Shown: positions 8,812 through 18,811, numbered from the stretch's first letter. The stretch: DNA of 64,000 bases from Phreatobacter stygius (GCF_005144885.1 NZ_CP039690.1:2121001-2185000), one strand, 5' to 3'. Program-made: numbers and translations. The notes: generated by a model from the letters alone, not told the origin.

Positions 8812-10437
8812 TTAGCGCCGGCCATCCTCGATGATCATCCGCGAGCCCTTCTCGGCGATCATCAGGGTCGGCGTATTGGTATTGCCCGAGGTGATCGTCG
8901 GCATCACCGAGGCATCGACCACCCTGAGACCGTCGATGCCGATCACCCTCAGCCGTTCGTCGACCACGGCGGTGGGGTCGGAGCGCAGCCCCATCTTGGC
9001 CGTGCCGACGGGATGGAAAATGGTCGTGCCGATATCACCGGCCGCCTTGGCAAGGCTTTCCGGATCATCGCCGACCGACGGCCCCGGCAGATATTCCTGC
9101 GGATGATAGGGCGCCAGCGCCGGCTGGCTGACCAGCCGGCGGGTCTGCCGGATGCAATCGGCCGCCACCAGGCGGTCCTCTTCGGTCGCCAGATAGTTCG
9201 GTGCGATGACCGGCTTGTCGGCGAAATCCGCCGAGCGGATATGGATCGAGCCGCGCGACGTCGGCCGGAGGTTGCAGGCTGCCGCGGTGAAGGCTGGAAA
9301 GCGGTGCAGCGGCTCGCCGAACTTGTCGAGCGACAGGGGCTGGATGTGGAACTGGATATTGGCCCGTTCCTGGCTTGGGTCGGAGCGGGTGAAAATGCCG
9401 AGCTGGGACGGCGCCATGGTCAGCGGGCCTGAGCGGAACAGGGCATATTCCATGCCCATCCAGGCCCGTTTCATCAGGTTGTGGTAGGTCTCGTTCAGCG
9501 TCTTCACGCCGTCGATCTTGTAGATCGCGCGCAATTGCAGGTGGTCCTGCAGGTTCTCGCCGACGCCCGGCTTGTCGAGCGCCACCGGGATGCCGTGACG
9601 GCCGAGCACCTCGCCCCGGCCAATGCCCGACAGTTCGAGGATCTGGGTCGAGCCGACCGAGCCGGAGGCCAGGATGACCTCGCCGACCGAACGGGCGACC
9701 AGCGTCTCGCCGCCGCGCCTCAGCTCAACCCCGGTGATCCGGCCGCCATCGATCGTCAGTCTTTCGACGACGGCGCCGGACAGCACCTCCAGATTGTCGC
9801 GCTTGTCGATCACCGGCTTGAGGAAGCCGCGCGCCGACGACCAGCGCAGGCCCTTCTTCTGGTTGACGTGGAAATAGGCGGCGCCCTCGTTGTCGCCGGT
9901 GTTGAAGTCGTCGATCGCCGGGATGCCCATCTGGGTCGCCGCCTCGCGCACCCGGTCGAGCAGGTCCCAGCGCACCCGCGGCGCCTCGACCCGCCATTCG
10001 CCGCCGGCGCCGTGATGTTCGCTGGCGCCGAGGAAATGGTCCTCGACGCCCTTGAAGATCGGCTTCACATCGTCCCAGCCCCAGCCGGTCAGGCCGAGCT
10101 GGCGCCAATGGTCATAGTCGGCGGCCTGGCCACGCATGACGATCATGGCGTTGATCGCCGAGGAGCCGCCGATCACCTTGCCGCGCGGATAGACCAGCGA
10201 GCGGCCGTTGAGCCCGGCTTCCGGCTCGGTCTTGAACATCCAGTCGGCGCGCGGATTGCCGATGGCGAAGAGATAGCCGACCGGGATGTGGAACCAGATC
10301 CAGTCGTCCTTGGTGCCGGCCTCGATCAGCAGCACGCGATTTTTGGGGTTGGCCGTCAGCCGGTTGGCCAGCACGCAGCCGGCGGTGCCGGCACCGCAGA
10401 TGATATAGTCCCACTCGCCGGACAGGACGGTCGCCAT
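8812..10437 (-). CDS. GMC-family FAD oxidoreductase (alcohol/choline dehydrogenase-like)
   Basis: A 541-residue flavoprotein of the glucose-methanol-choline family, oxidising an alcohol to an aldehyde with electrons passed to a quinone or other acceptor. The N-terminal FAD fold shows DYIICGAGTAGCVLANRL (residues 10-27) followed by the acidic LLIEAG. The family signatures YPRGKVIGGSSAINAM and ASGSVGSTQILELSGIG are present. The C-terminal catalytic histidine lies in TIFHPVGTAKMG and the second catalytic residue (Asn) in TSGNTNTPTLMIAEKG. No signal peptide. It resembles choline dehydrogenase and polyethylene glycol/alcohol dehydrogenases, but no betaine genes are adjacent, so the substrate is open. 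Start ATG at 10437. Transcribed convergently with the amidohydrolase array. Confidence 0.88.
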   Translation of the reverse strand: MATVLSGEWDYIICGAGTAGCVLANRLTANPKNRVLLIEAGTKDDWIWFHIPVGYLFAIGNPRADWMFKTEPEAGLNGRSLVYPRGKVIGGSSAINAMIVMRGQAADYDHWRQLGLTGWGWDDVKPIFKGVEDHFLGASEHHGAGGEWRVEAPRVRWDLLDRVREAATQMGIPAIDDFNTGDNEGAAYFHVNQKKGLRWSSARGFLKPVIDKRDNLEVLSGAVVERLTIDGGRITGVELRRGGETLVARSVGEVILASGSVGSTQILELSGIGRGEVLGRHGIPVALDKPGVGENLQDHLQLRAIYKIDGVKTLNETYHNLMKRAWMGMEYALFRSGPLTMAPSQLGIFTRSDPSQERANIQFHIQPLSLDKFGEPLHRFPAFTAAACNLRPTSRGSIHIRSADFADKPVIAPNYLATEEDRLVAADCIRQTRRLVSQPALAPYHPQEYLPGPSVGDDPESLAKAAGDIGTTIFHPVGTAKMGLRSDPTAVVDERLRVIGIDGLRVVDASVMPTITSGNTNTPTLMIAEKGSRMIIEDGRR

Positions 10438-10621
10438 GGTTGCTTCACTCCTGAATGTCCCGGGACTTCGCCCTTGTCGTCTGCTCCATGGCGCGGGCCG
10501 CCCGACGCGTCAATGGCGGCGGATGCAACGACCGCATTCGGCCCAAGCGTCCGTGCCTGTTCCACGCTCGGTCTTAGGGCGGTAAGGTCGGCGCAAACGA
10601 GGCCCAGCAGAGGACACGCCC

Positions 10622-11608
10622 TTGCATATTCTGATCATTGGAGCCGCCGGCATGGTCGGCCGCAAGCTGACCGATCGTCTCGTCGCCGACGGCCAGCTCG
10701 CCGGCAAGCCGATCACCGCCCTGTCGCTGGTCGATGTCGTGGCACCGGAAAAACCGACGGCCTTCCCTGGCCGGGTGACCGCCTGGGCGAGCGATATCTC
10801 GGCGCCCAACACCGCCGGCCCGATGATCGGCGCACGTCCCGATGTCATCTTCCACCTCGCGGCCATCGTGTCGGGCGAGGCCGAGGCCGATTTCGACAAG
10901 GGCTACCGGATCAATCTCGACGGCACCCGCCAGCTCTACGAGGCGATCCGTCAGGAGGGCTTGCGCGCGCCCTATCATCCGCGCGTGGTGTTCACCTCCT
11001 CCATCGCGGTCTACGGCGCGCCGTTCCACGCGGTGATCGACGACGAGTTCTTCCACACCCCGCTGACCAGCTACGGCACCCAGAAGGCGATCGGCGAGCT
11101 CCTGCTCACCGACTATTCGCGCAAGGGCTTTCTCGACGGCATCGGCATCCGCCTGCCGACCATCTGCGTGCGCCCCGGCAAGCCCAACAAGGCGGCCTCC
11201 GGCTTCTTCTCCAACATCATCCGCGAGCCACTGGCCGGCCAGGAAGCGATCCTGCCGGTGGGCGACGACGTAATGCATTGGCATGCCAGCCCGCGTTCGG
11301 CGGTCGGTTTCCTCATTCATGCCGCGACGATGAATCTCGAGCCGCTCGGCTGGCGCCGCAACCTGACCATGCCCGGCGTCGCCGCGACCATTGGCGAAGA
11401 GCTCGACGCGCTGCGCAAGATCGGCGGCGACAAGGCCTTGAAGCTGGTGCGGCGCGAACCCGATCCGGTGATCATCAAGATCGTCTCGGGCTGGCCGCAA
11501 CGGTTCAATGCGGCGCGTGCCACCAGCTTGGGCTTCAGTGCGGAGAACAGTTTCGAGGAAATCGTCCGCGCCCATGTCGATGACGAACTGGGCGGCAACG
11601 TCCCTTGA
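10622..11608 (+). CDS. denD: NAD-dependent epimerase/dehydratase family, D-erythronate dehydrogenase (DenD)-like
   Basis: A 328-residue extended short-chain dehydrogenase. The nucleotide-binding motif GAAGMVG lies at residues 8-14, an acidic residue follows at LVDV, and the catalytic motif is Ser (TSSIAVYG) with YGTQK. The C-terminal part (HASPRSAVGFLIHAATM, MPGVAATIGEELDAL) matches the DenD branch, which oxidises D-erythronate to 2-oxo-tetronate. The start is TTG at 10622, forced by the motif, because the next ATG falls inside the Rossmann turn; CAGAGGAC sits about 8 nt upstream. Other genes of the tetronate pathway are not adjacent, so the substrate is a family-level guess. sfsA follows 10 bp later, suggesting co-transcription. 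Confidence 0.75.
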   Translation: MHILIIGAAGMVGRKLTDRLVADGQLAGKPITALSLVDVVAPEKPTAFPGRVTAWASDISAPNTAGPMIGARPDVIFHLAAIVSGEAEADFDKGYRINLDGTRQLYEAIRQEGLRAPYHPRVVFTSSIAVYGAPFHAVIDDEFFHTPLTSYGTQKAIGELLLTDYSRKGFLDGIGIRLPTICVRPGKPNKAASGFFSNIIREPLAGQEAILPVGDDVMHWHASPRSAVGFLIHAATMNLEPLGWRRNLTMPGVAATIGEELDALRKIGGDKALKLVRREPDPVIIKIVSGWPQRFNAARATSLGFSAENSFEEIVRAHVDDELGGNVP

Positions 11609-11618
11609 GTGAAAAGGG

Positions 11619-12332
11619 ATGCGTTTTGCCTCGCCATTGATCCCCGGCCGTCTGGTCCTGCGCTACAAGCGCTTCCTCGCCGATGTCGTGCTCGACACCG
11701 GCGAGGCGATGACCGTGCATTGCGCCAATCCGGGCTCGATGCTCGGGCTGAACGTGCCGGGAGCCAGGGTCTGGCTGTCGAAATCGAGCAATCCGGCACG
11801 CAAGCTCAGCCATTCCTGGGAGCTCGCCGAGATCGATTTCGGCCGCGGCGTCGAGATGGTCGGCATCAATACCGGCCATCCCAACGGCCTTGTCGCCGCC
11901 GCCATCCTCGACGGCACCATTGCCGAACTGTCAGGTTATGAGGCGCTCCGCCCGGAGGTCGCTTATGGCCGGAATTCGCGCGTCGACATGCTGCTGACCG
12001 CCGATGGCCGGCCGCCCTGCTATGTCGAGGTGAAAAACGTTCATCTGATGCGCCGGCCGGGCCTCGCCGAATTCCCCGACTCGGTGACCGCGCGCGGCGC
12101 CAAACATCTGGAGGAGCTCGGCGAGCAGGTCGAGGCCGGCGCGCGGGCCGTCATGGTCTTCCTGATCCAATATGGCGGCGCCGACCGTTTCGCGCTCGCC
12201 CGCGACATCGACCCGGCCTATGGCCGCGCCTTCGACCGGGCGCGAGACCGCGGTGTCGAGATGCTGGCCTATCGCTGCCGGCTGACGCCCGAAGCCATCA
12301 CGGTCGAAAGCCGGGTGCCGATCGCCGAGTGA
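11619..12332 (+). CDS. sfsA: DNA-binding protein SfsA
   Basis: A 237-residue protein with the whole SfsA pattern: [17 protein letters not shown] at the start, [28 protein letters not shown], the nuclease-fold-like [11 protein letters not shown] and [16 protein letters not shown]. SfsA was named for stimulating maltose fermentation genes in E. coli and binds DNA non-specifically; the YVEVKN core suggests a restriction-endonuclease-like fold, and its true biochemical role is not settled. Start ATG at 11619 follows AAAGGG. It lies 10 bp after the DenD-like gene and is convergent with the PhnA-domain gene, only 6 bp away. Confidence 0.93.
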   Translation: MRFASPLIPGRLVLRYKRFLADVVLDTGEAMTVHCANPGSMLGLNVPGARVWLSKSSNPARKLSHSWELAEIDFGRGVEMVGINTGHPNGLVAAAILDGTIAELSGYEALRPEVAYGRNSRVDMLLTADGRPPCYVEVKNVHLMRRPGLAEFPDSVTARGAKHLEELGEQVEAGARAVMVFLIQYGGADRFALARDIDPAYGRAFDRARDRGVEMLAYRCRLTPEAITVESRVPIAE

Positions 12333-12338
12333 GGCTGA

Positions 12339-12551
12339 TCAGGCCTTCTTGAGGAACTCGGTCCTGAGCACCAGCCCTTTGACCTTGTCGACCCGGCACT
12401 CCACCTCGTCCTCGTTGTCGGTCAGCCGGATGCCCTTGACCACGGTGCCGCGCTTCAGGGTGACCGAGGTCCCTTTGACCTTCAGATCCTTGATCAGGGT
12501 CACCGTGTCGCCGTCCTTCAGGATGGCGCCATTGCTGTCCTTCACATCCAT
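12339..12551 (-). CDS. Small PhnA/YjdM C-terminal-domain protein
   Basis: A 70-residue protein, nearly all of it the SH3-like C-terminal domain of the PhnA/YjdM family (DSNGAILKDGDTVTLIKDLK, then TLKRGTVVKGIRLTD). The N-terminal zinc ribbon of the E. coli protein is absent, as in the short alphaproteobacterial versions. Despite the family name there is no good evidence that these proteins cleave phosphonates; the function is unknown. It starts 14 bp downstream of the KamA-like gene on the same strand, so the two are probably co-transcribed. Start ATG at 12551 after a weak ribosome site. Confidence 0.85.
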   Translation of the reverse strand: MDVKDSNGAILKDGDTVTLIKDLKVKGTSVTLKRGTVVKGIRLTDNEDEVECRVDKVKGLVLRTEFLKKA

Positions 12552-12565
12552 CTGATCAGGTCTCC

Positions 12566-13621
12566 TCAGTCGTCGGCCGGTGGATAGCTGTGGCGGCCGC
12601 CGCGATAGTCGGTCACCTCGCCGGCCCCCGAATAGTCCGGCCCGAGCGGCACCTTGCCTTCGCCGCCGGGAATATCGAGCACATAGGTCGGCTGGGCGAG
12701 GCCGGACAAGCGGCCGCGCAACTGGCGCATCAAGGCCTGGCCTTCGGCGATCGTGGTGCGGAAATGCCCGGTCCCGGGTGCCAGATCGGCCTGGTGCAGG
12801 TAATAGGGCTTGACCCGGTTGGCCAGGAAGGCGCGCATCAGCGCCGCCATCGTCTCGGCATCGTCATTGATGCCCTTCAACAGCACGCTCTGGCTGACCA
12901 AGGCGATGCCGGCATCGGCGAGCAGGCCGAGCGCGGCTTCGGCCCCGGCGCTGAATTCGCGCGGATGGTTGGCGTGAACGGCGACATAGACAGCCTTGCC
13001 CGGCGCCCGCAAGGCCCGGGCGAAATCCGCCGTGATACGGGCAGGATCGACCACCGGCACACGGGTATGCCAGCGGATGACCTTGACATGCGGGATGGCG
13101 GCAAGCGCCCGCGTCACCGCGCGAACCCGCCTGGCCGACAGCATGAAGGGATCGCCGCCGGTCAGGATCACCTCGAAGATCGCCGGCCGGGCCGCGACAT
13201 AGGCGAGCGCCTCGGCCAGCGCCGCCGGCGACAGATTGCCCATGCCTTTCGGGCCGACCATTTCGCGCCGGAAGCAGAAGCGGCAATAGACCGGGCAGAC
13301 ATGGACGATCTTCAAGAGAACCCGGTCGGGGTAGCGATGGACGATGCCCTCGACCGGCGAATAGGCCTGATCGCCGATCGGGTCGTCGCGCTCGACCGCC
13401 TGCCGGTCGAGCTCGCGGATATCAGGTACGAATTGCGCCGCGATCGGGTCATGCGCATCGGTTCGGTCGATCAGGCCGGCCACGGCGGGCGTCAGCGCCA
13501 CCGCATAGCGCCCGGCCACCAGCTCGACCTCGCGCCGGCGCGCCGGCGCGACAAGTCGCGCCTCGACCAGATCGTCGGCAGAGCGCAAACTGCGGTCGGA
13601 TGGGTTCGAAACCGGCTTCAT
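12566..13621 (-). CDS. Radical SAM lysine-2,3-aminomutase family protein (KamA/EpmB-like)
   Basis: A 351-residue radical-SAM enzyme. The iron-sulfur motif is CPVYCRFCF (Cys109, Cys113, Cys116), the TGGDPF motif around residue 154 binds SAM, and PGGEGK near residue 318-323 supplies the PLP lysine (Lys323). This is the aminomutase fold that interconverts alpha- and beta-lysine. Two roles are possible: catabolic lysine 2,3-aminomutase, or EpmB, which makes beta-lysine for modifying elongation factor P. The length, shorter than catabolic KamA at about 416, favours the EpmB-like branch. Neither efp nor epmA is adjacent here. Start ATG at 13621. Confidence 0.85.
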   Translation of the reverse strand: MKPVSNPSDRSLRSADDLVEARLVAPARRREVELVAGRYAVALTPAVAGLIDRTDAHDPIAAQFVPDIRELDRQAVERDDPIGDQAYSPVEGIVHRYPDRVLLKIVHVCPVYCRFCFRREMVGPKGMGNLSPAALAEALAYVAARPAIFEVILTGGDPFMLSARRVRAVTRALAAIPHVKVIRWHTRVPVVDPARITADFARALRAPGKAVYVAVHANHPREFSAGAEAALGLLADAGIALVSQSVLLKGINDDAETMAALMRAFLANRVKPYYLHQADLAPGTGHFRTTIAEGQALMRQLRGRLSGLAQPTYVLDIPGGEGKVPLGPDYSGAGEVTDYRGGRHSYPPADD

Positions 13622-13855
13622 CGCGCGTCTCTGCCGCGCGGCGGCCGCCTTGGCAAGCGCTTCAACGACCCAGGCTCGCCTGCGCGGTCATTCCGGCGCA
13701 GGATTGGACTTGGAACTTAGGCCTCTGCCATCGGTTGCACTTGCCGGCCAGGAGCCTTTGGATTAGGGGAAGCGCCATCTTTCGTGACCCCCGTCTTGGG
13801 AACACCATACTGCTCTAGCGTGGCGGAAAACGCAGGGGCTCAAGGGAGGACTTCC

Positions 13856-15469
13856 GTGAATCAGACCGGAACCTGGAATAAGGCGCACGGAGCCGACGCT
13901 TTCGGCTTTTCGGGGCTCAAGGCGATCCACTGGAACTATCTCGAACCGCAACTGGTCGAAGAAGCGATCGCCCGCGGCGAAGCCAAACTCTCGGCCGGCG
14001 GGCCGCTGGTCGCCGAGACCGGCCAGCACACCGGACGTTCGCCCAAGGACAAGTTCATCGTCCGCGACGCCACCACCGACAAGACGGTATGGTGGGACAA
14101 TAACGGCGCGATGTCGCCCGAAGCGTTCGAGCTTCTCATGACGGACATGCTGGCCCATGCGGCCGGCCGCGAACTGTTCGCCCAGGACCTGCATGGCGGC
14201 GCCGACCCGGCGACCCGGATCAAGACCCGCGTCTTCACCGAATATGCCTGGCACAACCTGTTCATCCGCAATCTCCTGATCCGGCCGGCGCGCGGCGAGC
14301 TTGCCTCCTTCGTGCCCGACATGACGATCGTCGACCTGCCGTCGTTCCGGGCCGATCCGAAAAAATACGGCGTGCGCACGGAAACCGTGATCGCCTGCGA
14401 CTTCACCCGCAAGATCGTGCTGATCGGCGGCTCCAGCTATGCCGGCGAGATGAAGAAATCGGTCTTCACCATGCTGAACTTCCTGCTGCCGCCGCAGGGG
14501 GTCATGCCGATGCATTGTTCGGCCAATGTCGGGCCGAACGGCGATACCGCGGTGTTTTTCGGCCTCTCCGGCACCGGCAAGACCACGCTGTCGGCCGATG
14601 CGACCCGCACGCTCATCGGCGACGACGAGCATGGCTGGGGCAAGGACGGCATCTTCAACTTCGAAGGCGGCTGCTATGCCAAGGCGATCAAGCTGTCGCG
14701 CGAGGCCGAGCCGGAAATCTATGCAACCACCGAGCGCTTCGGCTCGGTGATGGAAAATGTCGTGATCGACCCGGTCACCCGCATCCCGGATTTCGACGAC
14801 AGCTCGAAGACCGAAAATACCCGCGTCGCCTACCCCATGCATTTCATCGCGAATGCCTCGGAAACCGGCCGCTCCGGCCACCCGAAGAACATCGTGATGC
14901 TGACGGCGGATGCCTATGGAGTCATGCCGCCGATCGCCAAGCTGACCCCGGCGGAAGCGATGTATCACTTCCTCTCGGGCTTCACGGCAAAAGTCGCCGG
15001 CACCGAAAAGGGCGTGACCGAGCCGCAGCCGACCTTTTCGACCTGCTTCGGCGCTCCGTTCATGCCGCGCCATCCGTCCGAATATGGCAACCTGCTGCGT
15101 GAGCTGATCGCCCGGCACCATGTCGATTGCTGGCTGGTCAATACCGGCTGGACCGGCGGCAAGCATGGCGTCGGCCGCCGCATGCCGATCTCGATCACCC
15201 GGCTCCTGCTGCGCTCGGCGCTGGACGGATCGCTGAACCGTGCCGATTTCCGTCGCGACCCCTATTTCGGCTTCGCCGTGCCGACCTCGGTGCCGGGCGT
15301 GCCGCCGCACATGCTTTATCCGATCAAGACCTGGCGCGATAAGGCCGAGTTCGACACGACCGCGCGCAAGCTGGTCGAGATGTTCCAGGAGAACTTCACC
15401 AAGTTCGAGCCCTATGTCGATGCCGACGTGAAGGCGGCGGCGCCAGCGGTCCGTCTCGCCGCCGAATAA
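13856..15469 (+). CDS. pckA: Phosphoenolpyruvate carboxykinase (ATP)
   Basis: Catalyses oxaloacetate + ATP to PEP + CO2 + ADP, the entry step of gluconeogenesis. At 537 residues it matches rhizobial PckA. Motifs include TGRSPKDKF near the start, the kinase loop [13 protein letters not shown] around residue 236, the metal/ATP site DDEHGW, and FEGGCYAK. The start is GTG at 13856, with a strong GGGAGGA 5-6 nt before it; an in-frame ATG at 13784 would add 24 unconserved residues and lacks that site. It stands alone, divergent from the KamA-like gene across 234 bp. A high level of use on organic acids fits the other C2/C4 metabolic genes in the window. Confidence 0.97.
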   Translation: MNQTGTWNKAHGADAFGFSGLKAIHWNYLEPQLVEEAIARGEAKLSAGGPLVAETGQHTGRSPKDKFIVRDATTDKTVWWDNNGAMSPEAFELLMTDMLAHAAGRELFAQDLHGGADPATRIKTRVFTEYAWHNLFIRNLLIRPARGELASFVPDMTIVDLPSFRADPKKYGVRTETVIACDFTRKIVLIGGSSYAGEMKKSVFTMLNFLLPPQGVMPMHCSANVGPNGDTAVFFGLSGTGKTTLSADATRTLIGDDEHGWGKDGIFNFEGGCYAKAIKLSREAEPEIYATTERFGSVMENVVIDPVTRIPDFDDSSKTENTRVAYPMHFIANASETGRSGHPKNIVMLTADAYGVMPPIAKLTPAEAMYHFLSGFTAKVAGTEKGVTEPQPTFSTCFGAPFMPRHPSEYGNLLRELIARHHVDCWLVNTGWTGGKHGVGRRMPISITRLLLRSALDGSLNRADFRRDPYFGFAVPTSVPGVPPHMLYPIKTWRDKAEFDTTARKLVEMFQENFTKFEPYVDADVKAAAPAVRLAAE

Positions 15470-15495
15470 GACCGGCGCAGCTTCTGAGCGAAATC

Positions 15496-15526
15496 GACGG
15501 CCGGATGCGTCAGCATTCCGGCCGTC
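15496..15526. terminator. Hairpin between pckA and the convergent TPR gene
   Basis: GACGGCCGGATGC and GCATTCCGGCCGTC form a long stem with one bulged T and a GTCA loop, 26 bp after the pckA stop and 27 bp from the stop of the convergent gene. No T run follows on either strand, so termination would be Rho-independent only in part. Its position between two converging genes supports a transcription-end role. Confidence 0.4.
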
Positions 15527-15553
15527 GTCATGTGTTCGCTTGGGTTCCTGACC

Positions 15554-16369
15554 TCAGCCGCGCGCTGCCGGCGCCGGCGGTCGGCTGCGCGCCGGCGGCG
15601 GCGCGCTCTGCCGGGCCAGCATGGAGCGCAGATAGGCGACGTTCTGCTCGGCCTCGGCCGGAGCCAGATCCTTGCGCGCCAGTTCCTCGGCCTCGCCGAA
15701 CCGGCCTTGCAGGCCAATGACCAGCGCCAGGTTCTGCCTGACCCGCCGATCGGCCGCCGGATGGGCAGCGGCCTGACGCAGCAATTGCTCGGCCTGCGGC
15801 AGCTTGCGCGACAAGGCCAGCGACAGGCCGAGATTGCTCAGGACCGCCGGCTGTCCCGGCGCGATCCTGAGCGCGTCCTCATACAATTTCTGGGCTTCGT
15901 CATGCCGAGACATCTGGTCCAGGATCGAGCCCTGGACATTGACGATGCGCCAATCCGGCATGTCCGGGCGCTGCGCCCGCGTCAGCACTTGCATGGCCTG
16001 CTCGTAGCGGCCGGTATCGGCCAGCGCCCGGCCGTATTCGCCGAGCAGGGCCAGATTGCGCGAATCCCTGATCGCCACCCGCTCCAGCACGGCAACCGCC
16101 TGCGCCGCCTGGCCGGTCGCCCTCAACGCCCGGCCATAACGCATGGCGTTGTTGGCATCCTGGGGGCTCGACTGATAGCGCGCGGCAAGGCCGTCGATCT
16201 CCTGGCGCGCCTGCTGCTCGGAGAATTGCGCCTGGACCGGCACCGAACCGGTGACATCGCCGCCGCCCGAACGCGACCGCGAGGTACAGCCTGCCAGGGC
16301 CAATGCGGCAACCGTCATGGCCAGGATCAGCTGGGATTTGCGCGGCGGGCGCGAAACGAGACGCAGCAT
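15554..16369 (-). CDS. TPR-repeat lipoprotein (TadD-like)
   Basis: Predicted outer-membrane or periplasmic lipoprotein of 271 residues. The N-terminus has basic residues, a hydrophobic stretch and the lipobox LALAGC. Several tetratricopeptide repeats follow from about residue 60: NNAMRYGRALRATGQAAQAV, LALLGEYGRALADTGRYEQAM, AVLSNLGLSLALSRKLPQAE and VRQNLALVIGLQGRFGEAEE. The end is a Pro/Ala/Arg-rich tail. This architecture matches TadD of Flp-pilus systems, but no other tad/cpa genes are in view, so a general scaffold role is equally likely. Start ATG at 16369 has CCGGAG about 7 nt upstream; a longer in-frame start at 16402 would bury the signal sequence. Confidence 0.8.
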   Translation of the reverse strand: MLRLVSRPPRKSQLILAMTVAALALAGCTSRSRSGGGDVTGSVPVQAQFSEQQARQEIDGLAARYQSSPQDANNAMRYGRALRATGQAAQAVAVLERVAIRDSRNLALLGEYGRALADTGRYEQAMQVLTRAQRPDMPDWRIVNVQGSILDQMSRHDEAQKLYEDALRIAPGQPAVLSNLGLSLALSRKLPQAEQLLRQAAAHPAADRRVRQNLALVIGLQGRFGEAEELARKDLAPAEAEQNVAYLRSMLARQSAPPPARSRPPAPAARG

Positions 16370-16465
16370 CGTGAACTCCGGAATCGGGCAGGATCCCCTC
16401 AATGCCTCCGGTCATAATCCGTTAACGTTAATGAGCCGTTGAGATTTCGGCGTGCCCGGCTCGCT

Positions 16466-17821
16466 TCAGCGCCGCCGCCGATCGACGACCGGCGGCGCGA
16501 GCCAGCGCAGCGCCTGGTCGGCGGCCCGCTCGCCCGAGGCCCAGGCGCCTCCGACGGTGCCCCACAAGCCCTCGTCGGTCGCCTCCCCGGCGAACAGGAT
16601 GCGCTGGCCGACCGGCTCGGCAAGACGCAGCCGCTGCGGCGTCAGGCCGGGACCTGCGACCGACCAGGCACCGCGGACGAAGGGATCGGTGCTCCAGGAC
16701 GTCACCTGGACCTCACCCAGTGCCCGGCGGGCGCGCGGACCGAGTTCATTGCTGACGAATTCGCTGGCGAAGGCCTTCATCGCCGCCGGCCCCGCGGCCG
16801 CCAGGTCGCGGGCGAAGCGGCCGCCGATATCGAGGTACCACCAGTCCGAACCGCCAATCCGGGCAAGCGGCTTGGCGACGGCAGGTCCGTCCGCCTTGAT
16901 CACGAAGGCCTCGTCCGGCGCCGCATCCACGGGATTGTCGGGCAGATGCACCATCAGGTGTTCATAGGCGCCGCAGGTCAGCCCATTGATGGCGTCCTGC
17001 TGGCGTTTGGGAAGCGCCGGCGCGAAGCGGATGACATTGGCGGCGAGCACGGCGGTGGACACCGTGACGATCGCCGCGCGGCCCTTCAGGCTGCCGGCCG
17101 GCGTCTCCACCGTCACGCCCCGGCCCGACCAGTCGACCTTGGTCACCGCGGTCGACAACTGGACCGGCAGGCCTTCGGCGAGCTTGGCGATGATGGTGCC
17201 GAAGCCTTCCCGGCAGAACATGTCGCGGGTTTCGATGGCATTGTAGAAGTCGACGCAGGAGATTTGCGCCATCTCCTTGCCCGAGTCCCAGGCACCCTTG
17301 AGGAATTCGACGGTCGGCCGCCAGTCGGCCAGGTCGCTTGGCACCACTTCGGACAGCGCCACCTCGCGACCGGCTTCGCCTGCGTCCAGGATCGCCCGCT
17401 GCGACCGGCGCAGCGCCGAGGCGAAACCCTCCCGCTCGCCTTCGCGCGGCCCCCGGCCTTTGATCAGAAGGCGCTGCTTGTCGGGATCGTCATAGAGCGA
17501 AAAGCCGGCGGCGCGGGCGAGCGGCACCAGCGGATTGTCGGCCGGGGCATGAATCCAATGGGCGCCGAGATCCATCGGCATGCCGAAATTGACGGTATCG
17601 GTGACGCAGCGGCCGCCGACCCGATCCTTGGCCTCGAGCACCACAACCGACCGGCCGGCGGCGATCAGCTTGCGCGCCGCGGCGATGCCGGCGGCGCCGG
17701 CGCCGATGATCACGGTGTCGACCTCGGCCGGCAATCGCGCCCCCTGGGCGGAGGCCTGCCCCGCCGCCAGCGTTGCCGAAGCGGCGAGGAGACTGCGGCG
17801 GGTCATCAACATTCCGTTCAT
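16466..17821 (-). CDS. Flavin monoamine oxidase family protein with Tat-like signal
   Basis: FAD-dependent amine oxidase fold, about 450 residues. The N-terminus MNGMLMTRRSLLAASATLAAGQASAQ has a twin-arginine and Ala-rich segment ending in an AQA-type cleavage site, so export as a folded flavoprotein is likely. Next is the dinucleotide-binding motif VIIGAGAAGIAAARKL and VVLEAKDRVGGRC, as in monoamine oxidases. The FAD-binding C-terminal motif is RILFAGEATDEGLWGTVGGAWASGE. Such enzymes oxidise amines to aldehydes and release H2O2 and ammonia; the substrate is unknown. Start uncertain among ATGs at 17821, 17812 and 17806, all before the RR pair. Divergent from the papain-fold gene 150 bp away. 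Confidence 0.85.
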   Translation of the reverse strand: MNGMLMTRRSLLAASATLAAGQASAQGARLPAEVDTVIIGAGAAGIAAARKLIAAGRSVVVLEAKDRVGGRCVTDTVNFGMPMDLGAHWIHAPADNPLVPLARAAGFSLYDDPDKQRLLIKGRGPREGEREGFASALRRSQRAILDAGEAGREVALSEVVPSDLADWRPTVEFLKGAWDSGKEMAQISCVDFYNAIETRDMFCREGFGTIIAKLAEGLPVQLSTAVTKVDWSGRGVTVETPAGSLKGRAAIVTVSTAVLAANVIRFAPALPKRQQDAINGLTCGAYEHLMVHLPDNPVDAAPDEAFVIKADGPAVAKPLARIGGSDWWYLDIGGRFARDLAAAGPAAMKAFASEFVSNELGPRARRALGEVQVTSWSTDPFVRGAWSVAGPGLTPQRLRLAEPVGQRILFAGEATDEGLWGTVGGAWASGERAADQALRWLAPPVVDRRRR

Positions 17822-17970
17822 TGTGCTCAGCGAATCCCGACAATATGTGACGCTTATCACGGGCTCATGGCACCGTCTTGGCCATGGTGACGCCAGACGT
17901 GAACCTGTTTGCAACCGATCGCGACAGACACTTGGCCTCCGGACAACGGGGGTCCCTGGGGAGGGACGTC

Positions 17971-18801
17971 ATGGGAGAACGGCTACTCGAGGCGCTCGGA
18001 AGGCGCGTTGCGCGCTTCCTGGACAAGCGGTCGCCGGGCTATGAGCCGACCACGCCGAGCGATCCTTTTGCGCTGCGCGCGGCGCTGCGTCCGGCTGATA
18101 TCCTGCTGGTCGAAGGCGATACCCGCATCTCCGCCGTGATCAAATACCTGACCCAGTCGACCTGGTCGCACGCCGCCATGTATGTCGGGCCGATCGAGGG
18201 CCGTTTCGAACCGAACGGCGAGCCCCATGTGTTGATCGAGGCCTATCTCGGCGAAGGCGTGATCTCCGCGCCCTTGTCGAAATACCGCGACTTCCACACC
18301 CGCATCTGCCGGCCGGTGGGCCTGACCACCGACGACCAGCAACGGGTGTCGAGTTTCATGACCGCCCGGATCGGCCTCGACTACGACCTGAAGAACATCC
18401 TCGACATGTTGCGCTTCCTGTTGCCCGTGCCGATCCCGGTGCGCTGGCGCCGGCGGATGATCGCCTTCGGCTCCGGCGATCCGACCCGCGCCATCTGCTC
18501 GACCCTGATCGCCCAGGCCTTCGAATCCGTGCGCTATCCGATCCTGCCGAAGATCGAACGGGTGGCGCACGAAGGCGAGCAGCGGGTGCGCGGCCGGGCG
18601 GCACGGCGGGAGATCCTGCATATCCGCCATCATTCGCTCTATGCGCCGCGCGATTTCGACATCTCGCCCTATTTCGCCATCGTCAAGCCGACGATCCAGC
18701 GCGGCTTCAACTACAAGAAGCTGCAGTGGAGCGACGCCGGCTTCGACGGCGACCCGTCGAGCGGCCATGCCGAGGCGCCGCCGCTGGTCTCGGCCGCCTG
18801 A
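17971..18801 (+). CDS. YiiX/YaeF-type permuted papain-fold protein
   Basis: A 276-residue protein of the permuted NlpC/P60-papain group (peptidase family C92, YiiX/YebB-like). The order is reversed compared with classical papain: the histidine motif comes first (STWSHAAMYVG, about residue 65) and the nucleophile follows in AICSTLIAQAFE (Cys about residue 174). PADILLVEGDTRISAVIKYLTQ is the usual lead-in strand. Relatives act as lipid-, amide- or peptidoglycan-cleaving hydrolases, mostly uncharacterised. The start is ATG at 17971, preceded by GGGGAGGG at good spacing; the in-frame ATG at 17884 has no such site. No signal peptide or lipobox is evident. Confidence 0.8.
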   Translation: MGERLLEALGRRVARFLDKRSPGYEPTTPSDPFALRAALRPADILLVEGDTRISAVIKYLTQSTWSHAAMYVGPIEGRFEPNGEPHVLIEAYLGEGVISAPLSKYRDFHTRICRPVGLTTDDQQRVSSFMTARIGLDYDLKNILDMLRFLLPVPIPVRWRRRMIAFGSGDPTRAICSTLIAQAFESVRYPILPKIERVAHEGEQRVRGRAARREILHIRHHSLYAPRDFDISPYFAIVKPTIQRGFNYKKLQWSDAGFDGDPSSGHAEAPPLVSAA

Positions 18802-18811
18802 CCGCCTCCGC